Shown: positions 22,533-34,511 of the stretch, one piece after another | Layout: each line of letters opens with the position of its first letter | How positions within the stretch are numbered: the first letter of the stretch is position 1 | Source of the DNA: Ligustrum vulgare | Taxonomy: Eukaryota > Streptophyta > Magnoliopsida > Lamiales > Oleaceae | Length of the DNA: 64,000 nt | Assembly (NCBI GenBank): GCA_963555705.1 | Contig: OY743172.1 | Coordinates: forward strand, 23,807,446 to 23,871,445 | Direction of reading: 5' to 3' | The notes under the pieces: generated by a model | Database searches by the model: none | What the model was told of the DNA's origin: nothing | What the model saw: only the letters and a program-made list of their open reading frames with translations | Made by a program: the position numbers and the translations under genes

Positions 22533-24192
22533 AGCCCAAGAGTAACTAACCAAGAGGGAGGTGAATTGGTTTATAAAACTTTTTTCGATAAATAATCTCA
22601 AACTTAAAATCAATAGGTACAAGTGTAAGCACTAAGTGTTGTAAGTAACTAAACTATCAATATAGAGTACTATAAAAGATGTAATCTTAATAGATAAAGC
22701 AAGTTTAACACTTAGAAATATGTTGCACAATATAAATTGGTAGAATAGAATGAGTGCAATGTAAGTAAGTAAAAGGGATAAGAGGATGTAAACGCAATTT
22801 ATAGAGGTTCAATCAATCAACGTGATCTACGTCCTCTGTTATAGAGCTCTTCATCACGAGCAAGGCCAAGTCTACTATATAGGTAACTTACAACAAGGAG
22901 TACCAAATCCTTAGGTGGCTTACAACAAGTAACACCTATCCTTAAGTGACTTGTAATAAGGAGCACTTATCCTTAGGTAACTTACAACAAGGAGCACATA
23001 TCCTTAACAACAATCGAGTTTTCACAAGGCTCTTGAAACCACAATATAATGAATTGATTTACAATTGAAATAACTCTCTTGACAAATGATATACTCAATT
23101 TCAGTACCGGGAGAGTTAGGCTAACACTTCAATAAATAGCAATGAATTAAGCTCGAGTGTTAGAAGAAAAACTTTGATGCAAATGATAATGAAAAGTCCA
23201 ATGTAATCAAACAAATTTTTTCAAAGAATATAATCTCTTGGTGAATGATTGAATTAAATTAAGTACCAAGAGATGCCACACTTGAATAATCAACAATAAG
23301 TTAAGCTCAAAGTGTTTAGACAATGGAACTTTGATGAATCAAATGATAATAAAAATATAGCACAAATAATCAAAGTTTCTCAATTGGAAATTCTCTCTTT
23401 AAAAGATTAAAAACAAGTTTAGAATAAAGAGAGACTTACACTTCAATTCCAATATATGATGTGAAGATGTTGAGAAAGTTTATACAATGTAAAATCAAGA
23501 ATCTTCACAAAAACTTTCTTTCAAAAACTTAGATGAATTTTGATAAAACAAAGTTTGGATCAATCAGAGTATTCTAATAAAGATAGATAAATATAAATCA
23601 AGTAAGAACAATGAATTTTTCACAAGCAAGCTTTTTCTAAAATTTCCTCTTAGTTCTTGAAATTGAATGCAAGAGATTGGCTATTTATAGATCAAGATAT
23701 TGAAGTTCACGCACTTTCGGTTGACTATTTCTAAAGTTTCGGTCGACTGAAATATAAAAGTAGCCGTTATGAAATTTCAAACGTCGGAGTTTCGGTTGAC
23801 CAATTTTGGTTGACCAAAAGTTGACTTTCGGTTGACCAAAAATTGAGTTTTGAAAAACATGAAAATGCACTATTTTTAGGTTTCTAACTTGTTTTTCAAA
23901 GTGGTTTAACATAGTATAATCATGATTTAAAATCAAATAACCTTTGAAAAACAATATTGACTTTGATAAAAATAGTTTATGTAAGTGACGAATTTTCAAG
24001 GAAGTTTCTTGATGCATAAAAATCATTTTCGAGCTCGTTGGATTTCATCGCTAAAGATTTAGAGTATTATACATTTACATAGGTTAAATCTTACATAAAT
24101 TAAATCAACTCTTGAACTTGAACTCTAATATTGTATGCTTGAATTCTTGATATTCATGTTATGCTTTCCGACTTGAATCTTGATCTTCAATA
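22533..24192 (+). repeat. Unclassified retroelement-like repeat, left part
   Basis: Includes gagggaggtgaattgg at the left, a phrase seen in a widespread plant repeat, a four-copy tandem array (22881-23006) and a section with repeated ttcggttgacc/ttggttgacc (23700-23850). No protein domain was recognised. The Tat element at 24198 is inserted in it; the right part resumes at 31963. Extent and class are uncertain. Confidence 0.4.
22881..23006 (+). repeat. Tandem repeat, about 32-bp unit, four copies
   Basis: Units of ggtaacttacaacaaggagc plus acctatcctta, with small changes. Confidence 0.85.
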
Positions 24193-24197
24193 TCTAC

Positions 24198-24937
24198 TGT
24201 TACGACCATGACTAATTTTACATGACATGTTATCCATATGGGCCCAACAGGAGATCCACAAAACATCCATTCACCTAATCATGACCCACAGGCCAAACTG
24301 TGGATACCAAACTTGTCGGACTCTTACATGTCAATGTATCCTTATGTCAGGGTGATGCTATGCATAGGTACCTCTATGCCGAGGTGATCCTATGCCGAGG
24401 TACCCCTATGCCGGGGTGATGTTATGTCGAGGTACCCTTATCCGAGGTACTCCTAAGTCGAAGTGAGTACCCTGGAAAGGTGATAAGATAGCTTGATGTG
24501 ACAACATCTTTAAAGGGATTTGATGGTTGCTTTATCCCTATGACATGTAGTAATGATTATAGCCAAAGAAATGATTTACCTCGTGAATAGTTATGATCTT
24601 TCCATGTGTAAAGCATAACACGTGTCACAATCTAAGATAATTACTCATTCTATAAATAGAGCACACTTGCCTCCAAGGAAAATGTTGGTAATTCAATACA
24701 CTAACAAAATATTTCGAATCTCACTCCCTTTTCTCTCTTTTACACATTTACATTTTCCGCACCCAATATATATTCACTTGAAATGAGTACTGACTTTGGC
24801 ATCGGAGCGCAAACGGGAGCCACTTGGCCCCCATTTGCAAACTGATTGTTTGTCATAGTGCGCAGGAGATCCACGTGTTCAAGAGGGAGGAGTTGAGACA
24901 TGTTGGTCCAAGGTCCAGCCGGATTTTGTGGTCAACA
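24198..24937 (+). repeat. 5' LTR of the Tat-like element
   Basis: Begins TGTTACGACCATGAC and ends GTGGTCAACA. Contains degenerate direct repeats of tatgccgaggtacc (24340-24460) and a ttctataaatagagcac TATA region at about 24648-24664. Nearly collinear with 31217-31957, with scattered substitutions, so insertion is not very recent but not ancient. Confidence 0.95.
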
Positions 24938-24940
24938 TTT

Positions 24941-24958
24941 TGGCGTCGTTTGTGGGAA
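24941..24958 (+). other. Primer-binding site (tRNA-Asp-like, diverged)
   Basis: TGGCGTCGTTTGTGGGAA starts 3 bp after the LTR. The first ten bases match the complement of the plant tRNA-Asp 3' end (TGGCGCCGTT) with one change; the rest is diverged. Confidence 0.65.
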
Positions 24959-25894
24959 ACCACACTTCTAACCATGAAATCACGTGGTAAAAAGTGACGA
25001 GAAACCTTGAAATAAGGCGGAGAACATCTTGAAAGATGGTGAAAAATGACTATACCAACCTGAAAAAAAGCATTTCCTTTAGGATGCTCACTTCGGATAT
25101 GATGGATTAGGCCACAATAATTTATTTTTCTTCGGTCCATTAACATTTGGACTTCTTGGTTAGTATTTTCTTTGAATTGCTTATTTGCTTATCCTGATAG
25201 TTGAGCTCTGGTAATGATTGGAGTTGCTCCAAATCTTGGATCAATAATTTAACTAGCACATTAAAAAGCATTTGTGGGATAAATTATGTTGGTCACCTAT
25301 AATGCATGTGCTTTGAAACAACTAAAAGAAAAAGCATGCCTTTAATACTAGAATCGTCCACTAGTCAATGTATTCGTGGGACCCTGGTTCCATAAAATGA
25401 AGAATATTTGGTTGTTTATTTCACTTGTGCATAGTTAATATAAATGGGCACATAGAAACATGAATTGCTTACATGCGTGGAACAATATACACCACCAGGA
25501 GCAATCATATTAAATTTTCAATGCAGTAGCTCATTATAAAGTGGCTTGCTTGGGCAATGGAACTCACATTCCACACGATCAATTTAAAGCTCGACTAAAC
25601 TCATTAGCCCAGTCAAAGTTTACAAATAAAAAGAAGCCCGTACCTCTGAAAGTCATGTTTTTTGAACTAACAATATATTATCCACTTCTATGGGATATTG
25701 TTGCCTTGTTTTTGAAATTTCTTGCAAATCATAAGTATTTCATTATTCAGTATTATTTGAGGCGAGCGCTAAGCCCTCTCACATCTAGGTAGGCCTATAA
25801 GACCTCCGATAAGCTCAAAACGAGCCATTATCTCTATTATCGAGGCCAGCAAGTAAGTCCTTCAACGTTAAGAAGCCCAGCTTATAGTCCCTGA
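24959..25894. other. Tat-like element interior, no readable domain
   Basis: Position of leader and gag. Short frames such as 25541-25792 (plus) show no zinc knuckle or capsid motif that I recognise. Confidence 0.4.
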
Positions 25895-26240
25895 AAGACG
25901 GATGAGCTCCCTTAAAAGGGACCCTTGAATAAAGACCCCTGAAGAGGGGATCCCTGAAGAAGGACCCCCCCTGAAAGAAGGGATTCCTGGAGAAGGACTC
26001 CCTGAAAGAAGGGACCCTTGATAAAAGCCCCCCTGAAGAAGAACACCCAGAAAAGGTTTCTAGGAAACCCCCTGAATAAGGGACTCCTGAAAAAGAACAT
26101 CCAGAAAAGGTTTCAGGGAAACCCTCTGAACAAGGAACTCCTGAAGGACACCCTCAAAAAGGAAACCCTGAATAAGGGACTCATGAAGAAGAGAACCTTA
26201 AAAAAGGGAGCTCCTGAAAATGAACACCTATGGAAAATTC
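25895..26240 (+). repeat. Degenerate purine-rich tandem array
   Basis: Many imperfect units of about 18-22 bp built on ctgaagaagggacccc. Open frames through it (for example 26018-26248) reflect the repeat. Confidence 0.75.
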
Positions 26241-26305
26241 CCTCCTAAAAGAGGAGCGAACATCTCATAAATGTCACAACAACGCAAAGGCTCGTGAAAC
26301 AATAA

Positions 26306-26846
26306 GGCTGTGTTTGATACAGCCTTATTTTCCAGGAAAATGTCAAATCATGAAAAATATTTTCCACCTTTTGCATTTGTTGGGTGTTTGGTTGGAAAAA
26401 TTTGCCTTGGAAAATATTTTCTTAGGTACAACCATTTAAAGCACAACTACCTCATTTGTCTTGAAAATATTTTCTTACCTATTTGTTGAGAAAATATTTT
26501 TCAGCTAAGGTGGAAAATTCTTTTGCGTCACGTTTGATCATTTTTATTATTGTTAATTGACTTATTTTTTTTCCAGAAACTAACATTATTATTATCAAGT
26601 ACAAATGAGTGAAAAATTAATTTTTTATTTTATTTTATTAAAATAGTTAAATTTTGATTATTTGCCATGGAAAATAATATCAATCAAACAACAAAATTAG
26701 GAAAATCTCCCACTTTTTCACTTGGAAAATTAATCTAATCAAACATTTCCAATTATCATTTTCCAGGAAAATAATTTCCAACCAAATCAATTCCTAAAAA
26801 ATATTTTCCTACCATCTATTTTCCATCTTTTCTATCAAACACACCC
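26306..26846. mobile_element. Tourist-like MITE in the Tat element, TSD TAA
   Basis: A 541-bp element with ends GGCTGTGTTTGATACAG and (inverse) GGGTGTGTTTGATAGAA, flanked by TAA at 26303-26305 and 26847-26849. The interior is a long imperfect palindrome of ttttccaggaaaat-like segments. Being inside the retrotransposon, it is the younger insertion. Confidence 0.85.
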
Positions 26847-26934
26847 TAAAAGTTTTGCTTATTGCCGAAGCGGAACGGTTCGGAGCAGCCCACCTTTATT
26901 GTGGCAACATGGCAGGACTCAAACAACAATATTT

Positions 26935-27195
26935 TATAAGCCTCGGCTTAAGTGTCTCCAGGACACACGGTCTCAGAGACCCTATTTTATTAAGCCTCGG
27001 TTTAAGTGTCTCCACGATACACGGTCTCAAAGACCCTATATTATTAAGCTCGACTTAAAGGTCTCCACTACACATGGTCTCAGAGACCCTATATTATTAA
27101 GCTCGGCTTAAGTGCCTCTAGGACACACGGTCTCAAAGACCTTATATTCATAAGCCTCGATTTAAGTGTCTCCGAAATGATACATGGTCTTAGAG
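26935..27195 (+). repeat. Tandem repeat, about 54-bp unit, five copies
   Basis: Units start aagcctcggcttaagtg and continue through acacacggtctcagagaccc; period about 53-55 bp at 26938, 26993, 27046, 27099 and 27152. Located between the MITE and the integrase remnant. Confidence 0.88.
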
Positions 27196-27680
27196 GCCCA
27201 AAATTATGGTTTCAAAAATGCTGAAAATTTTTATATGTCGAGATGACACGGCTATAGGAGCCCGTCCTACTCGTCTCCAGAATGGCATGACCTCAGAAGC
27301 TTTTTCTGAAATTCACACTGGATTAAACATGGAAGAAGTAATATACCGACGTGATTTAGCCTGAACCTGATGTGCCGAAGTAACACGTTATAAGTTAACA
27401 AAAGAATAAGATCATTGATCTAAGCTCTCACTAGGGACTGCTGACAAGCATAATTACAAGTAAACATGAATAGCTTAACAAACCCCCCACAAACAAGGGA
27501 TTTCGCCACTCAATGGAATCCACCCGGACTAACAAATTGAATACGTACAAACGAGGCTATAAGGCATGAATACATGGGATTCCCAAGTGGATGTCCTCCA
27601 TTAACTCCGGAGTGAATATTCTGTTAGATGAGGGCGAAGCATACTTGGTTGATAAATCTATAAAACAGCCTGAAGAAGAA

Positions 27681-27840
27681 ACTTTGGTAAATGAACTTCC
27701 ATGAGCCCTATGGGGAATCAGAAATACCTTGCATACTGCCACGGGAGAAACTCCATTCTCACTGGCTTATGGGTTAGAGGCAGTATGTCTAGTACAAATT
27801 GGAGTGTTTTCACCTAGAGCTTCTTTCCTTCTCAAAAGAA
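27681..27840 (+). pseudogene. Ty3/Gypsy integrase remnant
   Basis: A short stretch reads HTATGETPFSLAYGLEAV and continues QIGVFSPR, the well-conserved segment just after the integrase core in plant Gypsy polyproteins. A LVNELP-ALWGIRNT-like piece with one stop precedes it. Upstream protease, RT and RNase H are not readable. It shows that the element once had pol, in the orientation set by the LTRs. Confidence 0.8.
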
Positions 27841-28910
27841 GGGGTGATTCAAAGGTCGTCGACTCAATATCGAGAAAAGATGGTCTAATACTTCTAAAAT
27901 TAAAGGTCCAATTTTAAGGAAACCTCTCGTCCTAACTCAAAAGGCCGGAATAAAGACCCCAGGGCATAGTTGGGGGGACCTCATCAAGTCACCGATGAAG
28001 CTGCACTAGGGACTTACGGAGAAGAGAATCTCTCTGGAAAATCCTTACTCAATCCATAAAGCATGGATCACCTCCACCACTAGTATCGATAAACAAATTG
28101 TCTTCTGTGTGTTCCACGTAAATTGGATTTCTTAAACTCATGAGGTGAAACGATTCCTTCATGCACGCTTTTCATTGAACAAATTGCGAAGTTGTGTTGG
28201 AAAACGCAAAACTATGCAAACAAATAGAACATAAAAAAGGATTGGTCCCAAGTTACGATTATTAAGGATTGGCTAAACTTGAACCGAAATGAAAGTGGTC
28301 GAAGTTGTCCATGATTATCGCAATGCCTTGATCCAACGAACCCCTTGATAGAATGACAAAACATAGCTTGGAGCACAAGATACGTTCATGCAAGGGACTC
28401 CGTCACTTGATGATTAGTACCCCGGCGAAGTGGTACCTATGAAATACGTTGATCAATCTTGAGAATAAATCTTACGATTTGTTCAAAAGAAATCTTTACC
28501 ATTTAAAGGCATATCGCCTCATGTTAGATTTTTTAACCAAAAATGGTCCAATGTAATCACCCCGGACGTAAACAAGGGACTCACGGGGAAGTACGAGTTG
28601 AGACCCATTCAGTCAAATCTAAGCGATGGACATAAATGTCTTAAGCGCTTCGATTTGAGGGACTGTTACATCCACAAGTGACTCCAAGGACTTGCACATG
28701 TTTCGAACTATCCTATATTAAACTATGTTCATCCTATGATGGACCATCTCATATTAAATGATGATCATCTTATGATACGAACTACTTGTCTATAGCAGAG
28801 CAATATGCAAAATTCACATATAAAGATCAAAAGTGGAGTAGATAAAGATTCACAAAAGACAATGAAAAAAACAGGCATCCTAAGCAGGAGCGCGGGAAAG
28901 GTCGGCATCT
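27841..28910. other. Tat-like element interior after integrase
   Basis: No open frame of note. Repeated agggac-type phrases and a gatttgagggactgttac purine tract near 28650 resemble an extra polypurine tract. Confidence 0.35.
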
Positions 28911-30460
28911 TTAGAAGAAGGGCACGTCTTCAAGGGGACTTTCCTCACTAACATCTTGGGACTTTGGATAGAAGGCCTCAATCTTCGAGAGATTCAGATC
29001 TAGGAAGTCATCCTTCACGTCTTTCAAAGCCATTCGTGCCTCGACGTTGGCAAAGAACGGCTGCATAGCTTCATATGCTGGGATCTCTTCAAATGTATCC
29101 TTGAAATGATGGATGTCATTAATCACCCTAGTCTCAATATCCCGTTCTAAGTAAGAAAGTCTTTCTTATGCCCTCCGCAATGCCTCTTCTCTTGTCAATC
29201 TGGCCTCCTTTTCCTTCTCCAACTCATTAGTTAGTCCAGCCGCCTTATCCACCAGGCTCCTCTACTCCGTAGTTGTCTTTTACAGGGCCTCGACAGTTAT
29301 GGCCTGGGATTGAATCGCATCATCGAATCTCTTGGAAAAACTGGCCACTTCGGCATCAGCAGCCTCTAGGTTCAGTTTTAGCTTATCATTGTCCTCCTTC
29401 AAGCGCGTTGAGATCATCTTCTCCTCGTGAAGAGATTTTCAATTACCGTCATGGAGTCCCGGATAGTTTTAATCTGGACCATCACGTTGTCAGCATTTTG
29501 AAGAGCTGTCTCAACGCTCTTCTTCTTCAAATCCAAATCCTTAACGGCGGACTCAGCCCCATCTATCAAGGTGAAGGCCCTAACATTCATGGCCCTGGCA
29601 GTATGTAGCTTCTGAGCTGGTGACATGTTGGAGGAGTATATTTCCCAACCTTCAGTCCAGAAGTGCTCCATTGCCAAAGCAACCCTGGAAGGAGGAGAAT
29701 TCGGAGAATCTAAGAGGGTGGTATTCAAGGTGCTTTCCTTAGCTCACATGACAGCCTTTATATGGCTAAACTCAGCAGCAATTTCTGGGGTCACCTCCTG
29801 GTCCACCCCCCGGAACAGTAATCAAACCTTCATCATGGCCTGGGAAAAGAAATCTGAGCTGGAGACATCCCCTTTACCTCTGATAGGATCAACTGGTGGA
29901 GGTAAATCGGCTACATCCACCTCGGAAGAACCAGTTATGCCTTTGCTTTTCTTTAACCTCTTCTGTGGAGGCACCTCATGCCCCATTACCTCAGTAACAT
30001 CCTCATCAGAAGGATCATCAACCAAGGCTCTTTTGGACTTTTTCTCTTCCTTTTGCTTCGATGATGTGATCCGGACCGGGCATCGAAGGGCGAAGTCGAG
30101 CCATCGACAATATGATAGTGATCTACGTGCAAAACGGAGCAAGTTCCGTGTTGGGGTCGAGCCGAGAAGGCGAAAGGATCAAGCCGAGGCAAATAATCAA
30201 GAAATTGTGCAGAAAGTGATTCACGGCCGTAAAGATATTCCTCACGGTAACTTGACCTTTAGGGAGTGACAAGGTCTGCATGACAGGCTCAGATGTGTAA
30301 CCCTAATCTCCCTCGGCATCCGGTAAGTTGAAGAAACTTCTGCCATGCCATTGGCTCGGATTTCAGTCACTACCTCATTCGACGCCCAGGATTCTGGATT
30401 AGGTTGTAGATCCACTTTTGCAATTGACTCCACCCAAGAGGGGACTTTTTCAACTAACAC
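28911..30460 (-). pseudogene. Antisense additional ORF (Tat aORF-like), broken
   Basis: Open pieces on the minus strand at 30460-30242, 30142-29822, 29728-29414 and 29126-28911; the first three share one frame. Seen in order: an N-terminal piece with a WVESI segment; a basic/acidic linker (KKSKRALVDDPSDEDV, PQKRLKKSKG); a helical part (EHFWTEGWEIYSSNMSPAQK, then LDLKKKSVETALQNADNVMV); further coiled-coil sequence; and a C-terminus with IEAFYPKSQDVS. Basic linker, long coiled coil and a FYP-type C-terminal motif are the layout of plant proteins annotated as putative gypsy-type transposon proteins. The function of such antisense ORFs in Tat elements is unknown. Stops and at least one frameshift show that it is dead here. 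The plus-strand frames 29273-29608 and 29625-30269 are its shadows. Confidence 0.65.
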
Positions 30461-31198
30461 CTTTTACAAAGGACTCTGTCATTGGTTGATTCCACTTTAG
30501 ACAAAACATCCAAAAGCTATAAATTCGAACCTCAGCCGTGAATGCCCGGGACCTCCAAATTTAAGGGACTAGAGCATATACACGCATGTCGACACAAGAC
30601 ACAACGTATATATACGTTGTTTCATATTATCCAAAGATGCACATCTCAAAACGAAGCAGACTTGTGAGCCCTCCAGCTGCTTGAATTGAGCATATTCTCT
30701 ATGTTATCCAGACAAGCTATTAGCCCTCGTGCATCTAGGCATAAGATCTTCAACATTATCAAAGGAAACCTTGTAATTCCCCTCTTATTTGAGGCATACT
30801 CGGGATATTGCTATGAGCCTATATGTCTTCGTAAGTTCGAAGCATTCTCGAGTATTCTTTTTTGTTTGGAGAAGAGATACACTTTCAAAAATTTGAATAA
30901 AGCAGCCCAATACTCTTTTAATATAACCAAGAAAAGTCTACATGAAAGGGTTGTCAAGTGTTCAAATAAGGACCCAAGTATTCAAACTATATTAAAGCAT
31001 GGGCCCAAGTGCCTATACTATTCCTCTTCGGCAACACTTTACCATGCAAAATATATTCTATTTTTTCCATTCTGATGGTGTCTTGCAAGAATGATTTTTC
31101 ATATATTTCCTATTTTGGTTATTTCTTAGAGTATATACACATTCCATCATCTTCGATCCCTTATATTTTCAAGTCCGGTTCACACATAAATGAACCAA
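30461..31198. other. Tat-like element, region upstream of the 3' LTR
   Basis: This would hold the promoter of the antisense ORF. Frames at 30686-31075 and 31009-31230 (plus) have no recognisable product. Confidence 0.35.
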
Positions 31199-31216
31199 CC
31201 AGACTTGAGGGACTAG
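31199..31216 (+). other. Polypurine tract
   Basis: The sequence ccagacttgagggactag immediately precedes the 3' LTR; the core gagggacta is of the kind found before plant Gypsy 3' LTRs. Confidence 0.7.
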
Positions 31217-31957
31217 TGTTACGACCATGACTAATTTTACATGACACGTCATCCATATGGACCCAACAGGGGATCCACAAAACATTCATTCACCTAATCA
31301 TGACCCACAGGCCAAACTGTGGATACCAAACTTGTCGGACTTTTACATGTCGAGGTACCCTTATGCCGGGGTGATGCTATGCCTAGGAACCCCTATGCCG
31401 AGGTGATCCTATGCCGAGGTACCTCTATACCGGGGTGATGTTATGTCGAGGTACCCTTATGCCGAGGTACTTCTAAGCCGAAGTGAGTACCCTGGAAATG
31501 TGATAAGATAGTTTGATGTGACAACATCTTTAAAGGGATTTGATGATTACTTTATCCCTATAACATGTAGTAATAATTATAGCCAAAGAAATGATTTACC
31601 TCATGAATAGTTAGGATCTTGCCATGTGTAAAGCATAACACGTGTCATAATCTAAGAGAATTACTCATTCTATAAATAGAGCACACTTGCCTCCAAGGAA
31701 AATGTTGGTCATTCAATACACTAACAAAAATTTTCGAATCTCACTCCATTTTCTCTCTTTTACACATTTACATTTCTCGCACCCAATATATATTCACTTG
31801 AAATGAGTACTGACTTTGGCATCGGAGTGCAAACGGGAGCTACCTCGGCCCCCTTTGCAAACTGATTGTTTGTCATAGTGCGCAGGAGATCCACATGTTC
31901 AAGAGGGAGGAGCTGAGATGTGTTTGTCCAAGGTCCAACCGGATTTTGTGGTCAACA
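31217..31957 (+). repeat. 3' LTR of the Tat-like element
   Basis: TGTTACGACCATGAC to GTGGTCAACA, followed directly by TCTAC. See the 5' LTR. Confidence 0.95.
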
Positions 31958-31962
31958 TCTAC

Positions 31963-32635
31963 GATTGTTTCTTGATCTTCTTTGCATCTCATGTGCTTGA
32001 TCACATAGTTTTTATTTATATCTTTGAGAGACGATTTGAACATTAAATGCTTTGAATATTTATCATTACATAAAACACTTGAAGCACACTTGTTAACAAC
32101 ACAATATATTCTTATTTGTTATGATCAGAATAATATGGTTAAGTTAATCAGGTCAACACCTTTTGCTTATTTACACCATTAGCTCTTATTTATAATTCTT
32201 AAAATCTTGTTTTCGCATAAATTTGTATGGTAGAAATATTTAATTTTTCCAAACGGAGCTAATTCTTCCTTTCAAGAGGTCCTAAAGATATGTAAAAGTG
32301 TATCATCATTTGAAGGGGGATAATACCTTTTAGTTCTTCTTTTTTTTACTGATTTGTTTATTATGTATCTTAAATTTAATTTAATAAAAAGCTTTAACAT
32401 GTATGCATCTTTAATAAAGATTCATAATGTATGGAACATATTTGCAAACATTGAGGATGTAAACTATTCTAAAAGTTCTTTCATGTTATTTTACTTTTTC
32501 CCCTTATTTTCCATTTTTAACTGTTTTACCTTTTTTTTTCCTTTAGAAAAACAGAAAAATGGTAATTAAAAATAATTACGTATTCTAAACAATTTTGACT
32601 TTTTAATTGGAGTTCAGTATGTCATATGTTTTTAT
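31963..32635 (+). other. Right part of the interrupted repeat, then AT-rich DNA
   Basis: 31963 to about 32150 continues the repeat broken at 24197 (gattgtttcttgatcttc follows ttgatcttcaatatctac). No coding region. The remainder is AT-rich DNA with nothing recognised. Confidence 0.4.
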
Positions 32636-33169
32636 CAATGTTTAGAAAATCGGATCAAAACGACCGGTTCGATCAGGAACCGGACCGGATCACCTCAAAA
32701 ATCGGACGAAAACCCCGATTTTCAATCGGTTTAATCGGGAACCAGTCGATTTTTCAACCCGGTTTTCGATTTTTTTCCTCTAGTTGTTTATAAGCTACTT
32801 TTTTGTATAATTTTATTTTCCAAATGAGTAAATTTTAATTTATTTGTAAAATAACTTGTTTTTTTAAAAAAAAATTTGATTTTTGGAATTATTTGATGTT
32901 TTAACCTTTGTTCGGTAAGAGATTATAATTCAAATTATAATGGACACAATTTCTCATACCACTTTTTAACCACACACATTTTCTCTCTCAAATTTTTAAC
33001 TACACATCTTACCTAAAAAATCCAAATAATACACATTATAAATCAAATTCCATTTATTTCAAGTGCCAAACGGACCCTTAATTGAAATTGGTTCGACCTG
33101 GTCGGATCTTTTGACCCTTGACCCGTTGCTTTTTCTGGTTCAAATCGATTTTCGATTTTCTAAACACTA
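32636..33169. mobile_element. hAT-type MITE, TSD (G/A)TTTTTAT
   Basis: Ends CAATGTTTAGAAAATCGG and (inverse) TAGTGTTTAGAAAATCG, flanked by GTTTTTAT at 32628-32635 and ATTTTTAT at 33170-33177 (7 of 8 match). Subterminal sequence is rich in accggttcgatc/aatcggttt phrases, as in the widespread plant group with tgttttaaaaaccgg-like ends. It contains the nested MITE at 32905-33078. No coding capacity. Confidence 0.8.
32905..33078 (-). mobile_element. MITE family B, copy 2, TSD TAA
   Basis: A 174-bp element inside the hAT MITE, flanked by TAA at 32902-32904 and 33079-33081. Ends CCTTTGTTCGGTA and (inverse) AGGGTCCGTTTGGCA. The reverse complement of nearly its whole length matches 8641-8818, which shows that it is a real mobile family. 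Confidence 0.82.
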
Positions 33170-33177
33170 ATTTTTAT

Positions 33178-34478
33178 TTTTGTTATTTGGATGAAATAGA
33201 ATGCATTATAATAAATGCAAAGCAACAATTCTATGATTTTCTACGCGTGACAATAAATATTACATATATTGCACGTGCAAGCATTTATAAACTTTTGACA
33301 TAACTTAGTAAATTTGAAATCGTTTTCATTATTTATTTATTTTTGTTAGATAAAAGGGATTGCAATAGTGTTATATGGTTATATTTAGTTTTTTCATAAT
33401 ATATAAGTTGAAAACAAAATTTCAAAAACATAAAAAAGATTCATGACTTTGAAGAAGGTTACCATAATTAAAAAAAGTTTACTTCAACTAGAATGACCAA
33501 CGTGTCGTTATCACATTTTTAATAATTTATGATCGTCAAATATCCCTGTATCAAAATGTTAGTTGCATTTCTACCCTCCTTTTTTTTTTATTACACTTGG
33601 AGCATTATATTTGCGTTTACGTTGAAGTAAATTAGTTTATTGTTTGACGTTAGTTGTTAGTGTGATTTGATGTACTTCAATTCTAAGAGTATTCCATTTT
33701 CAATAAATAATTTTTATAAAAATATCAACTTTACAACTAAAATCAAAATTCAAACTTTCATAAAATGACATATTTTACACATTGAGTGTCCTTTATATGT
33801 TAACGACATAGATTAAAGTAAAATAATGTCTTTTTACCAATGATGGAATTTTTTTCATTAATTATATATATGTATATATATAAGGTTAATCTCATCTACG
33901 GTCACTGAAGTTGTATAAAAATCTCAAAACGGACATTGAAGTTTCATCATTCTCAAGTTACAAAATAATTTTCCAATGGTCACTCATGTTGATTTTTGCG
34001 TAAAATTAAAAGTTGAGGACCTAAAATATAATTTTGATCAAAAACTAAAAATTGCGGAGAAACCCCATCTTCATCAACCACCTGCACCTTCCACCAGCCG
34101 GCACCTCTACCTTCAACTTCCAGTAGCTCTGCCTCCGATTCTCACCTTCATTAAGTTGGAAGAGGGGGGGAGGGGGGGGGGGATAAAAGCCTCCACCACT
34201 GGTGCAAATCGCACCCGCGAAGGGTGGGTGGGATTTTCGGTGAGATTTCACATTGGTGGACTAGTTCGAAATCGCACTAGATCTGGTGCGATTTAAAACC
34301 AATTTTGTAGCTATTTTTCAGTGACTGATGAAGATGGGGAAATCTGAAGTGGCATATTAGTGTTGGCTGTGAGAGGCGGAGGCTTGGTGGTGGAGCAGAT
34401 GAGGGCTTTTCTTGCAATTTTAGTTTTGGGGGCAACAATTATATTTTATGTCCTCAATTTTTTATTTTGGACAATAAT

Positions 34479-34511
<33 letters not shown>

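Larger units (their letters stand above)
24198..31957 (+). mobile_element. Ty3/Gypsy (Tat/Retand-like) LTR retrotransposon, TSD TCTAC
   Basis: A complete-ended element of 7.76 kb: two LTRs of about 740 bp with TG...CA ends, a 5-bp duplication TCTAC at 24193-24197 and 31958-31962, a primer site after the 5' LTR and a purine tract before the 3' LTR. The interior lacks intact gag or pol; only an integrase remnant is readable on the plus strand. Between the integrase remnant and the 3' LTR lies a broken ORF on the opposite strand. An extra antisense ORF in this position is known from Tat-lineage elements such as Retand and Grande. The element also carries a Tourist-like MITE and two tandem-repeat blocks. 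Confidence 0.92.

Noticed and set aside
26935..27195. CRISPR-like array
   Set aside because: Direct repeats without unique spacers, inside a plant retrotransposon; a tandem repeat.
29273..30269. Plus-strand frames of 111 and 214 codons in the Tat-like element
   Set aside because: They are shadows of the minus-strand coiled-coil ORF; only the minus frames have coherent protein character.
33976..34296. 106-codon plus-strand frame
   Set aside because: Low-complexity Gly/Arg and Pro runs over a G-rich stretch, no homology that I recognise, repeat-like surroundings.
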